The notes under the pieces were generated by a model, which saw only the letters and a program-made list of their open reading frames with translations, searched no databases and was not told where the DNA came from. Shown piece by piece: positions 13,694 to 20,745 of a stretch of 22,087 bases of DNA. This DNA comes from Candidatus Brocadiia bacterium (GTDB taxonomy: Bacteria > Planctomycetota > MHYJ01 > WSZJ01), in assembly GCA_013360825.1 (NCBI GenBank), contig JABWAY010000026.1:1-22087 (forward strand), given 5' to 3'. Numbering within the stretch: position 1 is the first letter of the stretch; each line of letters begins with the position of its first letter. A program made the position numbers and the translations under genes.

Positions 13694-15010
13694 ATGAGCA
13701 CGCAGCGCCCGGAACGGCGATGCACCATCCGCGAGAGTGCGTGCGTGTTGTTCCTTCTTTTCCTTTGTCTCAGTTGGCCCGGCTGCTCGGAACACGCACT
13801 GGAACTTCCCCCTGAATCGCGGTTTGGACCAGCGAGTGCCCCGGTGCTGCTGGTCGCGACGCCGCCCGGCCTGCTGGACGGAGAGTCGACGATGACTTGC
13901 GACGCCTCCGGCATACTCCATCTTGCGTGCCTGCGATCACGTGTGACCTCGTCCCGATGGGACTCTGTGCTGGAGCCGGTCGGCACGCTGTGGGCAACGT
14001 GGGTCTGTACCGGATCGCAATTGCGGCAACTCCAGGCCCCCTCCATTTTCACCGGGCGAACGTACCCGCGATTCCTGATCGAGAATTCAGGATCTACCTG
14101 GCTGCTGACGCGTGGAGGGCATTCCATCCACGCCTGGAGACGCAGCGAACCAGACGAGCAACCCAACCTCCACCTGGTCGATGATCGTGGTGAGCCGGTG
14201 TCGAGTCTGGGGCCACTCGCCCTCCGGCTGCAAGACGGGACCGTGCTTCTGGCGGTCAAGCCCGACAGAATGGGAGCCGGCCTCCTGCTCTACAGGGTCC
14301 CTGGCATTTCTGACCTGAAGAGTCGCAACGTTTCTCCGACGTGGAAGATTGCCCAACCGTACGGCATCCTTGAGGAGATCGTGCAAGAGTCAGATGAATT
14401 GCTGTGGATTCTACAGAGAGACTCCCCGCTGAACGGTAATTCCAAGTCGCGTGTCCTGGGATGCTCTGTATCACTGCCCCCGGCCACGACGCCGCAACAC
14501 GAGATTTTGGATGTGCAGTATCCATTGCGACAGAGGAAGGGCATTCCGGGGCAGAGGTCGGTTGTCTTCCCTCCCTGTGACGGCCCGATCCTGATTGCCC
14601 GCAACGGCAGGAAGTTCGTCATTTGGGTCGGAATCGCCTCCGGCGAGGCCGGGAGCGACGTCGTCTGCGCCCGTGAGGTGGTTGCCGGCCAGACGGAGGA
14701 GATTGCTCTGAGCGAGGCCTCCCCTGAGGGGACGTTATCGATGCCTTCCGCGGCGGTGTTGCCGGACGGGACGGTAACCGTGTCCTGGCTGCGTCATCGT
14801 TCCGGGCTCACATGGGATCTGATGTGCAGGGACGTGTCATCCCAAACCGGTGGTCTGGGAAGTTTGGTCTCTCTCGGCTCTTGGGATCTTGCATCGCTTG
14901 ATTCGCAACGAGCCTCTCTGTCTTTCGATGGTCAGGCCCACACAACCGTGTGCGGATCGAGAGACGGGAGGACCGGAGTGTGGCTCGTGCCGTTGCCGAC
15001 TCGGAGATGA
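13694..15010 (+). CDS. Exported propeller-like protein of unknown function (possible lipoprotein)
   Basis: A 438-residue protein. A hydrophobic segment at residues 17-28 (VLFLLFLCLSW) is followed by PGC, so it may be a lipoprotein with Cys31; the -3 and -2 residues are atypical for a lipobox. The mature part alternates strands with recurring patterns such as STWLLTRGGHSIHAW, LRLQDGTVLLAV, PCDGPILIARNGRKFVIWV and VLPDGTVTVSWLRHRSG, resembling the blades of a BNR/sialidase-type beta-propeller. No catalytic residues can be named. It starts two bases after the HEAT-like gene. The base composition is lower in GC than most of the window and codon choice is more mixed, suggesting a different origin or weaker selection. 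The function is unknown. Confidence 0.75.
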   Translation: MSTQRPERRCTIRESACVLFLLFLCLSWPGCSEHALELPPESRFGPASAPVLLVATPPGLLDGESTMTCDASGILHLACLRSRVTSSRWDSVLEPVGTLWATWVCTGSQLRQLQAPSIFTGRTYPRFLIENSGSTWLLTRGGHSIHAWRRSEPDEQPNLHLVDDRGEPVSSLGPLALRLQDGTVLLAVKPDRMGAGLLLYRVPGISDLKSRNVSPTWKIAQPYGILEEIVQESDELLWILQRDSPLNGNSKSRVLGCSVSLPPATTPQHEILDVQYPLRQRKGIPGQRSVVFPPCDGPILIARNGRKFVIWVGIASGEAGSDVVCAREVVAGQTEEIALSEASPEGTLSMPSAAVLPDGTVTVSWLRHRSGLTWDLMCRDVSSQTGGLGSLVSLGSWDLASLDSQRASLSFDGQAHTTVCGSRDGRTGVWLVPLPTRR

Positions 15011-15397
15011 AAAGGGGGCCCCCATAAACCGCCCACCGGCGCGGACCCCTCGGTGACAACAAGAGTGAGACACCAGCCCCCCCTGAATTTGCTGTTGAAG
15101 GCGGGAAGGCTGGTTTCGACGCCGCAGGTGGATGTTGTTGTCCCGAAGTCCCCCTTACGCGGGAGCATATCACCCCTGCGGAGGACGCCTCCCTGCGTCT
15201 CAAACCGCCCATGTTCCGCACATCACATTTCACACGTCTGGCAGGTGCGTTCCTGATTGGATACGCAAGCCCGGGCTGCACCGGTTGCGCCGGCTCTCCG
15301 CAGACCGTCAGTTCAAAGCCCTTCGTGAACGCCGAGGGCGTGCCGGTCTGCCGCCTGGAACCGGGTTCGACCGGGGGAGGCGCGCCCGGACCGCCGT
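15011..15397. other. 387-base intergenic region without a convincing gene
   Basis: Between the end of the propeller-like gene and the stop codon of the convergent small helical gene. It begins with the short palindrome GGGGGCCCCC (15014-15023 region) and contains a small GGAGG-ACG-CCTCC hairpin at 15180-15192. An open frame from ATG 15211 is described separately. No tRNA, transposon end or clear promoter is seen. Confidence 0.5.
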
Positions 15398-15456
15398 TCA
15401 CGCCCCGCCGGCCGCGGGCCGCAGGCCGAGGGCGTTGCGGACATCCTCCAGGGTGA
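15211..15456 (+). CDS. Doubtful small ORF with lipoprotein-like start
   Basis: Eighty-one codons: a basic start, a hydrophobic stretch (LAGAFLIGYASPG) and two cysteines in CTGCAGS that could serve as a lipoprotein cleavage site. After about 60 residues the frame enters the antisense of the gene ending at 15398 and becomes Arg/Pro-rich, as expected of non-coding frames in GC-rich DNA. There is no Shine-Dalgarno. It may be a remnant of a lipoprotein gene or chance. Confidence 0.2.
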   Translation: MFRTSHFTRLAGAFLIGYASPGCTGCAGSPQTVSSKPFVNAEGVPVCRLEPGSTGGGAPGPPFTPRRPRAAGRGRCGHPPG

Positions 15457-15715
15457 TCTTCGCGTCGGCCTTGCCGTCGATGGCGTCGATCTGGGCAAAG
15501 TACCTGCCGATGTCCTCGTAGGTCACGATCCCCTTGTCGAGCAGCGCCCGCACGGTCACCAGCATCAGCAGGTTCAGCTCCCCGACATTCTGGGCAACCT
15601 GCTCCAGCCGTGCCGCGGCCCGTGCGCTGTCCCTGGCCGCGAAATCGAGGCTTGTGTCCAGCCGGCGGATCGCCGAGCTCGCGCGGGTGCTGTGGAAGAG
15701 TTCGATCAGGCTCAT
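15398..15715 (-). CDS. Small helical cytoplasmic protein of unknown function
   Basis: A 105-residue protein, almost entirely predicted alpha-helical. A first half rich in Arg, Ala and Leu (RLDTSLDFAARDSARAAARLEQVAQNVGELN) could form a coiled coil, followed by LLMLVTVRALLDKGIVTYEDIGRYFAQIDAIDGKADAKI split over two helices, and a closing LEDVRNALGL. No signal peptide, Cys or catalytic motif. The start at ATG 15715 has an AAAGGG Shine-Dalgarno-like sequence upstream and a TAGACT box 28 bases before it; the in-frame ATG further upstream would add a basic non-conserved-looking extension. It diverges from the isocitrate dehydrogenase gene. Confidence 0.7.
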   Translation of the reverse strand: MSLIELFHSTRASSAIRRLDTSLDFAARDSARAAARLEQVAQNVGELNLLMLVTVRALLDKGIVTYEDIGRYFAQIDAIDGKADAKITLEDVRNALGLRPAAGGA

Positions 15716-15743
15716 GGCGGGCCCTTTCAGGGGAGTGAGATCC

Positions 15744-15749
15744 AGTCTA
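15744..15749 (-). promoter_or_regulatory. -10 box TAGACT for the small helical protein gene
   Basis: TAGACT on the minus strand, 28 bases before ATG 15715. The same hexamer precedes the gene at 677. The spacing leaves room for a leader with an AAAGG ribosome binding site. Confidence 0.45.
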
Positions 15750-15900
15750 CGCGGCCCCGCGCCGTCACTCCAGACCCGACACCGGCCACCCGGGTCCCTC
15801 GGAGTCCCGGCCGCGCGCCGGGCCGTTTTCATTTGCGCCCCCCCGGACCAGCGGGAACAATCCGGCTTCACTTTCTTCCACTCCCGCAGGCGAGGACACC

Positions 15901-17268
15901 ATGGCCAAGATCACGATCCAGAAGGGCAAACTCAACGTTCCCGACAACCCGACCCTGCCGTTCGTCCGCGGCGACGGCACAGGCCCGGACATCTGGGCCG
16001 CGTCGGTGCGGGTGTTCGATGAGGCGGTCAAGAAGGCGTACGGCGGGAAGCGCAAGGTGGAGTGGCTCGAGGTGTTCGCCGGCGAAACCGCGATGGCGAA
16101 GTTCAACAACGCGCTCCCCGACGAGACGGTCCGGGCGTTCCACGAGTACCTGATCGGGATCAAGGGGCCGCTGGGGACGCCGGTGGGGAAGGGGATCCGC
16201 TCGCTGAACGTCGCGCTCCGCCAGATGCTCGACCTGTACGTCTGCCTGCGCCCCGTCCGGTGGTTCAAGGGGGTCCCGTCGCCCGTCAAGCATCCCGAGA
16301 AGGTCGACATGGTGATCTTCCGCGAGAACACGGAGGACATCTACGCCGGGATCGAGTTCCAGGGCGGGTCCCCGGAGGCCCAGAAGGTGCTCGACTTCCT
16401 GCACAAGGAGTTCCCGAAGGAATTCGACAAGATCCGATTCGGCACCCAGGCCCGGAACGAGGAATTCTGGAAGCAGGTGGGCGTCAGCCCTGAGCGAGCG
16501 GGCGGAGCGGGCGAGTCGAAGGGCGCACCGCACTTCCACAAGGAGGTCTGCGTCGGGATCGGGATCAAGCCGGTCAGCTGGTCCGGCAGCGTCCGCCTGA
16601 TTCACACGGCAATCGCCTTTGCGCTCCAGAACAAGCGGAAGTCGGTGACGCTGGTGCACAAGGGGAACATCATGAAGTTCACCGAGGGGGCGTTCCGCGA
16701 CTGGGGGTACGCCATCGCGGAGCAGCATTTCGGCGAGAAGGTCTACACCTGGGCCCGCTGGGAGAAGACGAAGGCGGAGGCGGGGGAGGAGTCGGCGAAC
16801 AACGAGCAGAAGGCGGCGGTCGCCCGCGGCGCGGTGGTGATCAAGGACGCGATCGCGGACATCACGCTGCAGCAGGTGCTGACGCGGCCGGAGGATTTCG
16901 ACGTGATCGCGACGCTGAACCTGAACGGCGACTACCTGAGCGACGCGCTGGCGGCCCAGGTCGGCGGGATCGGGATCGCGCCGGGCGGGAACATCAACTA
17001 CATCTCGGGCCACGCGATCTTCGAGGCCACGCACGGGACGGCGCCGAAGTACGCGAACCAGGACAAGGTGAATCCCGGGAGCGTGATCCTGAGCGGCGAG
17101 ATGATGTTCCGGTACATGGGGTGGACCGAGGTGGCGGACCTGATCATCAAGGGACTCGAGGGGGCGATCGGCAAGCGGACGGTCACGTACGACTTCGCGC
17201 GCCAGATGGAGGGGGCGAAGGAAGTGAAGTGCTCGCAGTTCGGGGATGCGGTGATCGCCTCGATGTAG
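15901..17268 (+). CDS. icd: NADP-dependent isocitrate dehydrogenase
   Basis: A 455-residue enzyme oxidising isocitrate to 2-oxoglutarate in the TCA cycle, closely matching the E. coli Icd type. GDGTGPDIW at 24-32; the phosphorylatable and substrate-binding Ser is S101 in RSLNVALRQ; RENTEDIYAGIEF at 141-153; VHKGNIMKFTEGAFRDWGY; NLNGDYLSDALAAQVGGIGIAPG; and EATHGTAPKYANQDKVNPGS with K383 and Y384, the pair that selects NADP over NAD. Compared with E. coli (416 residues) there is an insertion at about 172-217 rich in charged residues (around GTQARNEEFW and ESKGAPHFHKEV) and another at about 285-312. The start ATG 15901 is preceded by GCGAGGACACC. A strong hairpin terminator follows the stop. 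It is the clearest housekeeping gene here. Confidence 0.97.
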   Translation: MAKITIQKGKLNVPDNPTLPFVRGDGTGPDIWAASVRVFDEAVKKAYGGKRKVEWLEVFAGETAMAKFNNALPDETVRAFHEYLIGIKGPLGTPVGKGIRSLNVALRQMLDLYVCLRPVRWFKGVPSPVKHPEKVDMVIFRENTEDIYAGIEFQGGSPEAQKVLDFLHKEFPKEFDKIRFGTQARNEEFWKQVGVSPERAGGAGESKGAPHFHKEVCVGIGIKPVSWSGSVRLIHTAIAFALQNKRKSVTLVHKGNIMKFTEGAFRDWGYAIAEQHFGEKVYTWARWEKTKAEAGEESANNEQKAAVARGAVVIKDAIADITLQQVLTRPEDFDVIATLNLNGDYLSDALAAQVGGIGIAPGGNINYISGHAIFEATHGTAPKYANQDKVNPGSVILSGEMMFRYMGWTEVADLIIKGLEGAIGKRTVTYDFARQMEGAKEVKCSQFGDAVIASM

Positions 17269-17303
17269 CGAGGGGAGGGGCGGGCCGGTCCGGGTCGAAA
17301 CTC

Positions 17304-17339
17304 AGGGGGCTCCGCGACGGACGCGGGGCCTCCTTCGCT
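17304..17339. terminator. Intrinsic terminator hairpin after icd
   Basis: A 13-bp stem (17304-17316 with 17322-17334, two G-U wobbles on the plus-strand RNA) closes a five-base loop ACGGA and is followed by TTCGCTTTCC. It lies between the convergent icd and PD40 genes. The short T-rich tail serves the plus strand best. Confidence 0.65.
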
Positions 17340-17347
17340 TTCCGGGG

Positions 17348-18640
17348 CTACCTGACGTCGAGGACCTTCCACCACAGTTCCAGCCCGGTGCGTGCGCCGA
17401 AGCCGACCTTCTTTCCGTCCGGACTGAACTGCGGCGGGCCGACCTCGTCGTAGTCGTCGCTGCGCGCCACCCCGGCCACGATGCGCCACCGCCCTCCTTT
17501 CTTCGCCCTGCACGCGAGCGTTTTGCCGTCGGGGGACCAGACAAGGTGTTCCACGCGTTCGAACGCCTCTCCCTCGCGTCCGCCCGTCACCACGCGCCAG
17601 TCGCCCCCCTGCAGTCCCGTTTCTTCGCGGTCCATCAGGTAAGGGTTCGAAGCGCTCATCCCCATCCCGGGCGGGCCGAAACTCGCGCCGCCGCGCACCC
17701 CCACGAAGGCGATCGATTTGCCGTCGGGACTGAAAACCGGGGGCGCGATCCCGTCGAAGTCGCCGCCGACTTTCCTGCCACCGGCCACGACGAATTTCCG
17801 TTCCTTCGCGACGGCGACGAACGCGAACGAGCCGGGCTTCGGTCCGAACACGGGGATTCCCGCGTGATCGTATTCGCGGCCGACCGGCTTTCCGGCGAGC
17901 CAGACGGTCCAGCGCCCGTCTTTGAAGGCTCCCCACGCCACCTGCTTCCCGTCGGCGCTGAACGCGGGGGTGTCGGCCAGTCCGTACGTCTCGCTGGTCT
18001 TCCCGAATGCGACCGCCACGAACTGGCTCTGTTTCGGCGAAGCGACGAACGCGATCGACTTCCCGTCGGGGGCGTAGACGGGAGGAACGAACGAGTCCGC
18101 CTCGGTCCAGGTCCCTGCGTCCTTCTTCTCCCCGTCCATCGCGGACCATGTCCCGCCTTCGTAGTGCCCCTGGGGAGCGATTACCGCGCCGGTGTTGACC
18201 CAGTACGCGACGCGGCTGCCGTCGGGGCTGAATCGGGGATACCCGACGAGGTCGAACTCCGGCTGGTCGACGCCGTCGAGGACGACCCGCCAGCGCTCGG
18301 CCTTGTTGTCCGGGGTCCGGTTGCCGGCGCGCCAGGCGACCCGTTTTCCGTCGGGGCTGAACACGATGGCGTCCGCGAACGTCGACAGCTCCCCCTGTTT
18401 TCCGTCGATCACGCCGAACTTCTTCCCCCCCGTGCTCCCGATCCACGCCACGCGATCGCCGGCAGGACTCCAGGCGACGATGATCCCGCCCGTCTCCACC
18501 AGGTTGCCATCCGGGTCGCGGGTCTTGTTCCTCTCGTCGTGCGCCGCGGGAACGGTCGCGAGAAGTTTCTCCTTGAGGGAGACCGGCGGGCCGGCGGCGG
18601 CCGACAGGGCGCAGAAGAGCAGGGCGGGGGAGAGGCGCAT
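17348..18640 (-). CDS. Secreted PD40/TolB-like beta-propeller protein
   Basis: A 430-residue exported protein. Signal peptide: MRLSPALLFCALSAAAG with likely cleavage near residue 17. The mature part consists of at least seven repeats of the PD40 (WD40-like) blade pattern F/W-S-P-D-G-K-x-V/I-A-W/F: VAWSPAGDRVAWIG, VFSPDGKRVAWRA, RFSPDGSRVAYWV, VYAPDGKSIAFVA, AFSADGKQVAWGA, VFSPDGKSIAFVG, VWSPDGKTLACRA and QFSPDGKKVGFGA. Such propellers bind proteins or glycans in the periplasm. No enzymatic domain is attached. The start ATG 18640 gives the signal peptide at the N-terminus; the frame upstream reads into the protease gene's end. GGAG lies about nine bases before the ATG, and a TATCCT box precedes it by 28 bases, so it has its own promoter although it follows the protease by 71 bases. 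Confidence 0.88.
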   Translation of the reverse strand: MRLSPALLFCALSAAAGPPVSLKEKLLATVPAAHDERNKTRDPDGNLVETGGIIVAWSPAGDRVAWIGSTGGKKFGVIDGKQGELSTFADAIVFSPDGKRVAWRAGNRTPDNKAERWRVVLDGVDQPEFDLVGYPRFSPDGSRVAYWVNTGAVIAPQGHYEGGTWSAMDGEKKDAGTWTEADSFVPPVYAPDGKSIAFVASPKQSQFVAVAFGKTSETYGLADTPAFSADGKQVAWGAFKDGRWTVWLAGKPVGREYDHAGIPVFGPKPGSFAFVAVAKERKFVVAGGRKVGGDFDGIAPPVFSPDGKSIAFVGVRGGASFGPPGMGMSASNPYLMDREETGLQGGDWRVVTGGREGEAFERVEHLVWSPDGKTLACRAKKGGRWRIVAGVARSDDYDEVGPPQFSPDGKKVGFGARTGLELWWKVLDVR

Positions 18641-18668
18641 CGGCAGGACTCCACGGGGAGAAGGTGGG

Positions 18669-18674
18669 AGGATA
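18669..18674 (-). promoter_or_regulatory. -10 box TATCCT for the PD40 gene
   Basis: GGTATCCTCC on the minus strand, with 28 bases to ATG 18640 and a GGAG Shine-Dalgarno in the gap. It sits in the short gap between the protease stop codon and the PD40 gene. Confidence 0.4.
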
Positions 18675-18711
18675 CCGCAGCGGGCTCGATCCTCAGCGGC
18701 GGAAGCGCCTC

Positions 18712-20217
18712 CTACTCCTTCCGCGTCGCGGTGTACGCGTCGCACTCCTTCTGCAGCTGGGCCATCGGCGCTCCCAGGAACTTCTCCAGCCGTTTCACCC
18801 GGTCCCGTTCAGGGTCCCCGGGACCGCCCTGGCCGTAGGAGGCGATGAACTTCAGCAGTCCGGACCGGTACTTGCCTTTCTGGTCGTTGATCAGAAAGTG
18901 CACGAAGTTTTCGCCCACCCCGTAGAGCGCGACCGACTGCGGGGCGGGGCTGGTGTTGAACTGCGCGGTCGACATCCGGATCAGCTGCTCGGCATCGACG
19001 CTCCTTCTCCCGTCCCGCCCGCCCTTCAGGCGGTCCGGATTGCGCTTCCCCCAGTCGAACCTCTCCGCCTTGGCGTCGAAGACCGACCCCTCGAGGTAGC
19101 TCGCGAACGCCTCATTGAGACCGATCCCGATCGTGTTGTCCGCCCGGTCGCGGGTCAGCGACGCCAGATAGAAATGAAAAACTTCGTGATAGAACGTGCT
19201 CGTGTATTGGACCCACTTGAGCGGCGAGCGGGGATCGGGCTTGTCGAGGTCATTCTTGTAGAGGTAGATCCGGGACTCCTCGATCGACCCGCGGTTCGTG
19301 TCGGTGAATCCCGAACCCCGAGTGGCGAAGTTCGCGGAGGAGGGATCGAGCGTCGCCACGCCGGAGAGGTAGGTCTCCCGGGAGCTGAACAGGTAGATGT
19401 TGATCGGCGTGTCGTAGCGGATGCCCAGTTCGCGGCCGAAGTCCGTCAGGAACTGCCTCCGGTACAGGGCGATCTGCCGGTAGAACGCCTTGCAGTCCGC
19501 CGCGGCCAGGTCCGTCCGCACGATGTAGCCGTCCACGAAGTCGGCGCGGTAGGCGTTGCCCAGTTCGCCCTTGATCGCCCTGTCCGCCGCGGCCGTCCGG
19601 TCCGCCCATTTCTTCTGCGCCGCCTCGGCGTCCCGCGCGTCCGCCAGCGCCGCCTGCCGCGCGACCTCCGCTGCCACGGCCTTCGCGCAGTCCGCCTTCC
19701 CCTTCCAGACCTTGCCGATCCGCACCACCCCCTTCTCGTGCTTCTCCCGTTCCTCCTTCTTCATCCACTCCCCGAGGTACCGGACGAGCCCCTGCTTCTC
19801 CTTCGCCTGGCGCTCGGACGTCCACGTCCCGTCCTTGCCCTTCACCAGCCCCAGCTCCGTCGCCGCCGCGTCGTCCGCCGGGGAGATGCGCAGGACTTCT
19901 TCCAGGTGGGCGCGGCACTCCTCGGACAGCCCCCGCTCCCTGCACCAGGCGGCCAGAGTCCGGTGCGCGTCGGCGTCGTCGCTGCCTGCGGCGCCGGCCT
20001 TCTCCCGGTACTCCACGATCGCCAGGTCCCAGGCGGTCTTCTCCTTCAGGTCCTCTTTCCACAGGCAGAGCTCCTCCTTGTCCGTTTTGAGACGCAGGTA
20101 CTTTTCGTTCTGCGCCAGGACCGTCCCTTCCAGCGTTGAACCGTCCTTCAACACGATCGGATCCGCGAACGCCGGGGACAGCGAGAGCGAGAGGATCAGC
20201 AGGGCCAGCGTGCGCAT
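18712..20217 (-). CDS. Secreted DUF1570-like zinc metalloprotease-type protein
   Basis: A 501-residue protein with signal peptide MRTLALLILSLSLSPAFADP (cleavage after Ala18). Residues 19-60 are a small beta unit (IVLKDGSTLEGTVLAQNEKYLRL) resembling the SHD1-like or LSM-like strand meander often found in planctomycete secreted proteins. Residues 60-215 are helical and highly charged, partly TPR-like. The catalytic domain (about 230-480) contains HEVFHFY with H344, E345 and H348, and NEAFASYLEG with E369, the gluzincin HExxH...E zinc site spaced as in DUF1570/peptidase-MA-like proteins; TPINIYLFSSRETYLSG is the strand block that precedes it. Probably periplasmic or extracellular. The start ATG 20217 has GGGAG about eight bases upstream. 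Peptidase activity is inferred from the zinc motif only. Confidence 0.85.
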   Translation of the reverse strand: MRTLALLILSLSLSPAFADPIVLKDGSTLEGTVLAQNEKYLRLKTDKEELCLWKEDLKEKTAWDLAIVEYREKAGAAGSDDADAHRTLAAWCRERGLSEECRAHLEEVLRISPADDAAATELGLVKGKDGTWTSERQAKEKQGLVRYLGEWMKKEEREKHEKGVVRIGKVWKGKADCAKAVAAEVARQAALADARDAEAAQKKWADRTAAADRAIKGELGNAYRADFVDGYIVRTDLAAADCKAFYRQIALYRRQFLTDFGRELGIRYDTPINIYLFSSRETYLSGVATLDPSSANFATRGSGFTDTNRGSIEESRIYLYKNDLDKPDPRSPLKWVQYTSTFYHEVFHFYLASLTRDRADNTIGIGLNEAFASYLEGSVFDAKAERFDWGKRNPDRLKGGRDGRRSVDAEQLIRMSTAQFNTSPAPQSVALYGVGENFVHFLINDQKGKYRSGLLKFIASYGQGGPGDPERDRVKRLEKFLGAPMAQLQKECDAYTATRKE

Positions 20218-20316
20218 CGGTGGACTCCCGGGAGGAATCAGGGTGGGCGGATCGGGTATTCCCGGTTCAAGGCTCGCATTGAAGAGCCCGACGCATCAAG
20301 TCCGGTTGCCGGAAGC

Positions 20317-20356
20317 GGCGGGGCATTCGAAACGCTCAGGAACAGGCGGGGCATTC
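20317..20356 (+). repeat. Pair of 12-bp direct repeats GGCGGGGCATTC
   Basis: Identical copies at 20317-20328 and 20345-20356, 28 bases start to start, in the divergent promoter region between the protease and the small membrane protein; the second ends six bases before ATG 20363. Each has CCGGTT near its flank. Two tandem sites just upstream of a start codon could bind a regulator. Confidence 0.5.
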
Positions 20357-20362
20357 CGGTTC

Positions 20363-20713
20363 ATGGGGAACACGACGGCGCTGGTCGCGATCAAGGCGGT
20401 CCACACCGTGGTGTGGGCGTTTTTCGTCGGCTGCATCCTTGGGATTCCGGTGGCGGCCCACCTGGAACGATGGGGCGTTTCGCTGGCGCTGATCGGGGCG
20501 GTCCTGGTGGAGGTTGGGGTGCTGCTGGTCTACGGGTGGCGCTGTCCTCTGACGGGTGTGGCGGCGCGGTACACCGAGGACCGGAGGGGAAATTTCGACA
20601 TCTACCTGCCGCTCTGGCTGGCGAACCACAACAAGGTGATCTTCGGCGCGCTGTTCGTGGGGGGCTCGGGTTACGCGGCGATTCGGTGGTTGACGTCCGG
20701 CGGGGGGCCCTGA
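20363..20713 (+). CDS. Small integral membrane protein of unknown function
   Basis: A 116-residue protein with three predicted membrane helices: about 8-32, 38-58 and 92-110. Between the second and third is RCPLTGVAARYTEDRRGNF followed by DIYLPLWLANHNK. The WRCPLT motif directly after a helix recalls the DUF2784 family, whose function is unknown; the remainder of the loop (YTEDRRGNFDIYLPLWL) is distinctive and is likely the conserved signature. The frame stays open a long way upstream, but that part is antisense to the protease gene; ATG 20363 is the sensible start. No Shine-Dalgarno is seen. It ends 32 bases before the stop codon of the convergent gene. Confidence 0.78.
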   Translation: MGNTTALVAIKAVHTVVWAFFVGCILGIPVAAHLERWGVSLALIGAVLVEVGVLLVYGWRCPLTGVAARYTEDRRGNFDIYLPLWLANHNKVIFGALFVGGSGYAAIRWLTSGGGP

Positions 20714-20716
20714 AGC

Positions 20717-20739
20717 ATCCCCGGCCGGGTTGCGGGGAT
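20717..20739. terminator. Small hairpin between convergent genes
   Basis: ATCCCC (20717-20722) pairs with GGGGAT (20734-20739) across an 11-base loop, in the 32-base gap between two converging genes. The stem is short and lacks a T-tract, so its role as a bidirectional terminator is tentative. Confidence 0.3.
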
Positions 20740-20745
20740 TCGCTG

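Noticed and set aside
15014..15023. GGGGGCCCCC palindrome after the propeller gene as terminator
   Set aside because: It has no loop-forming centre and no T-tract, so a stable RNA hairpin is unlikely.
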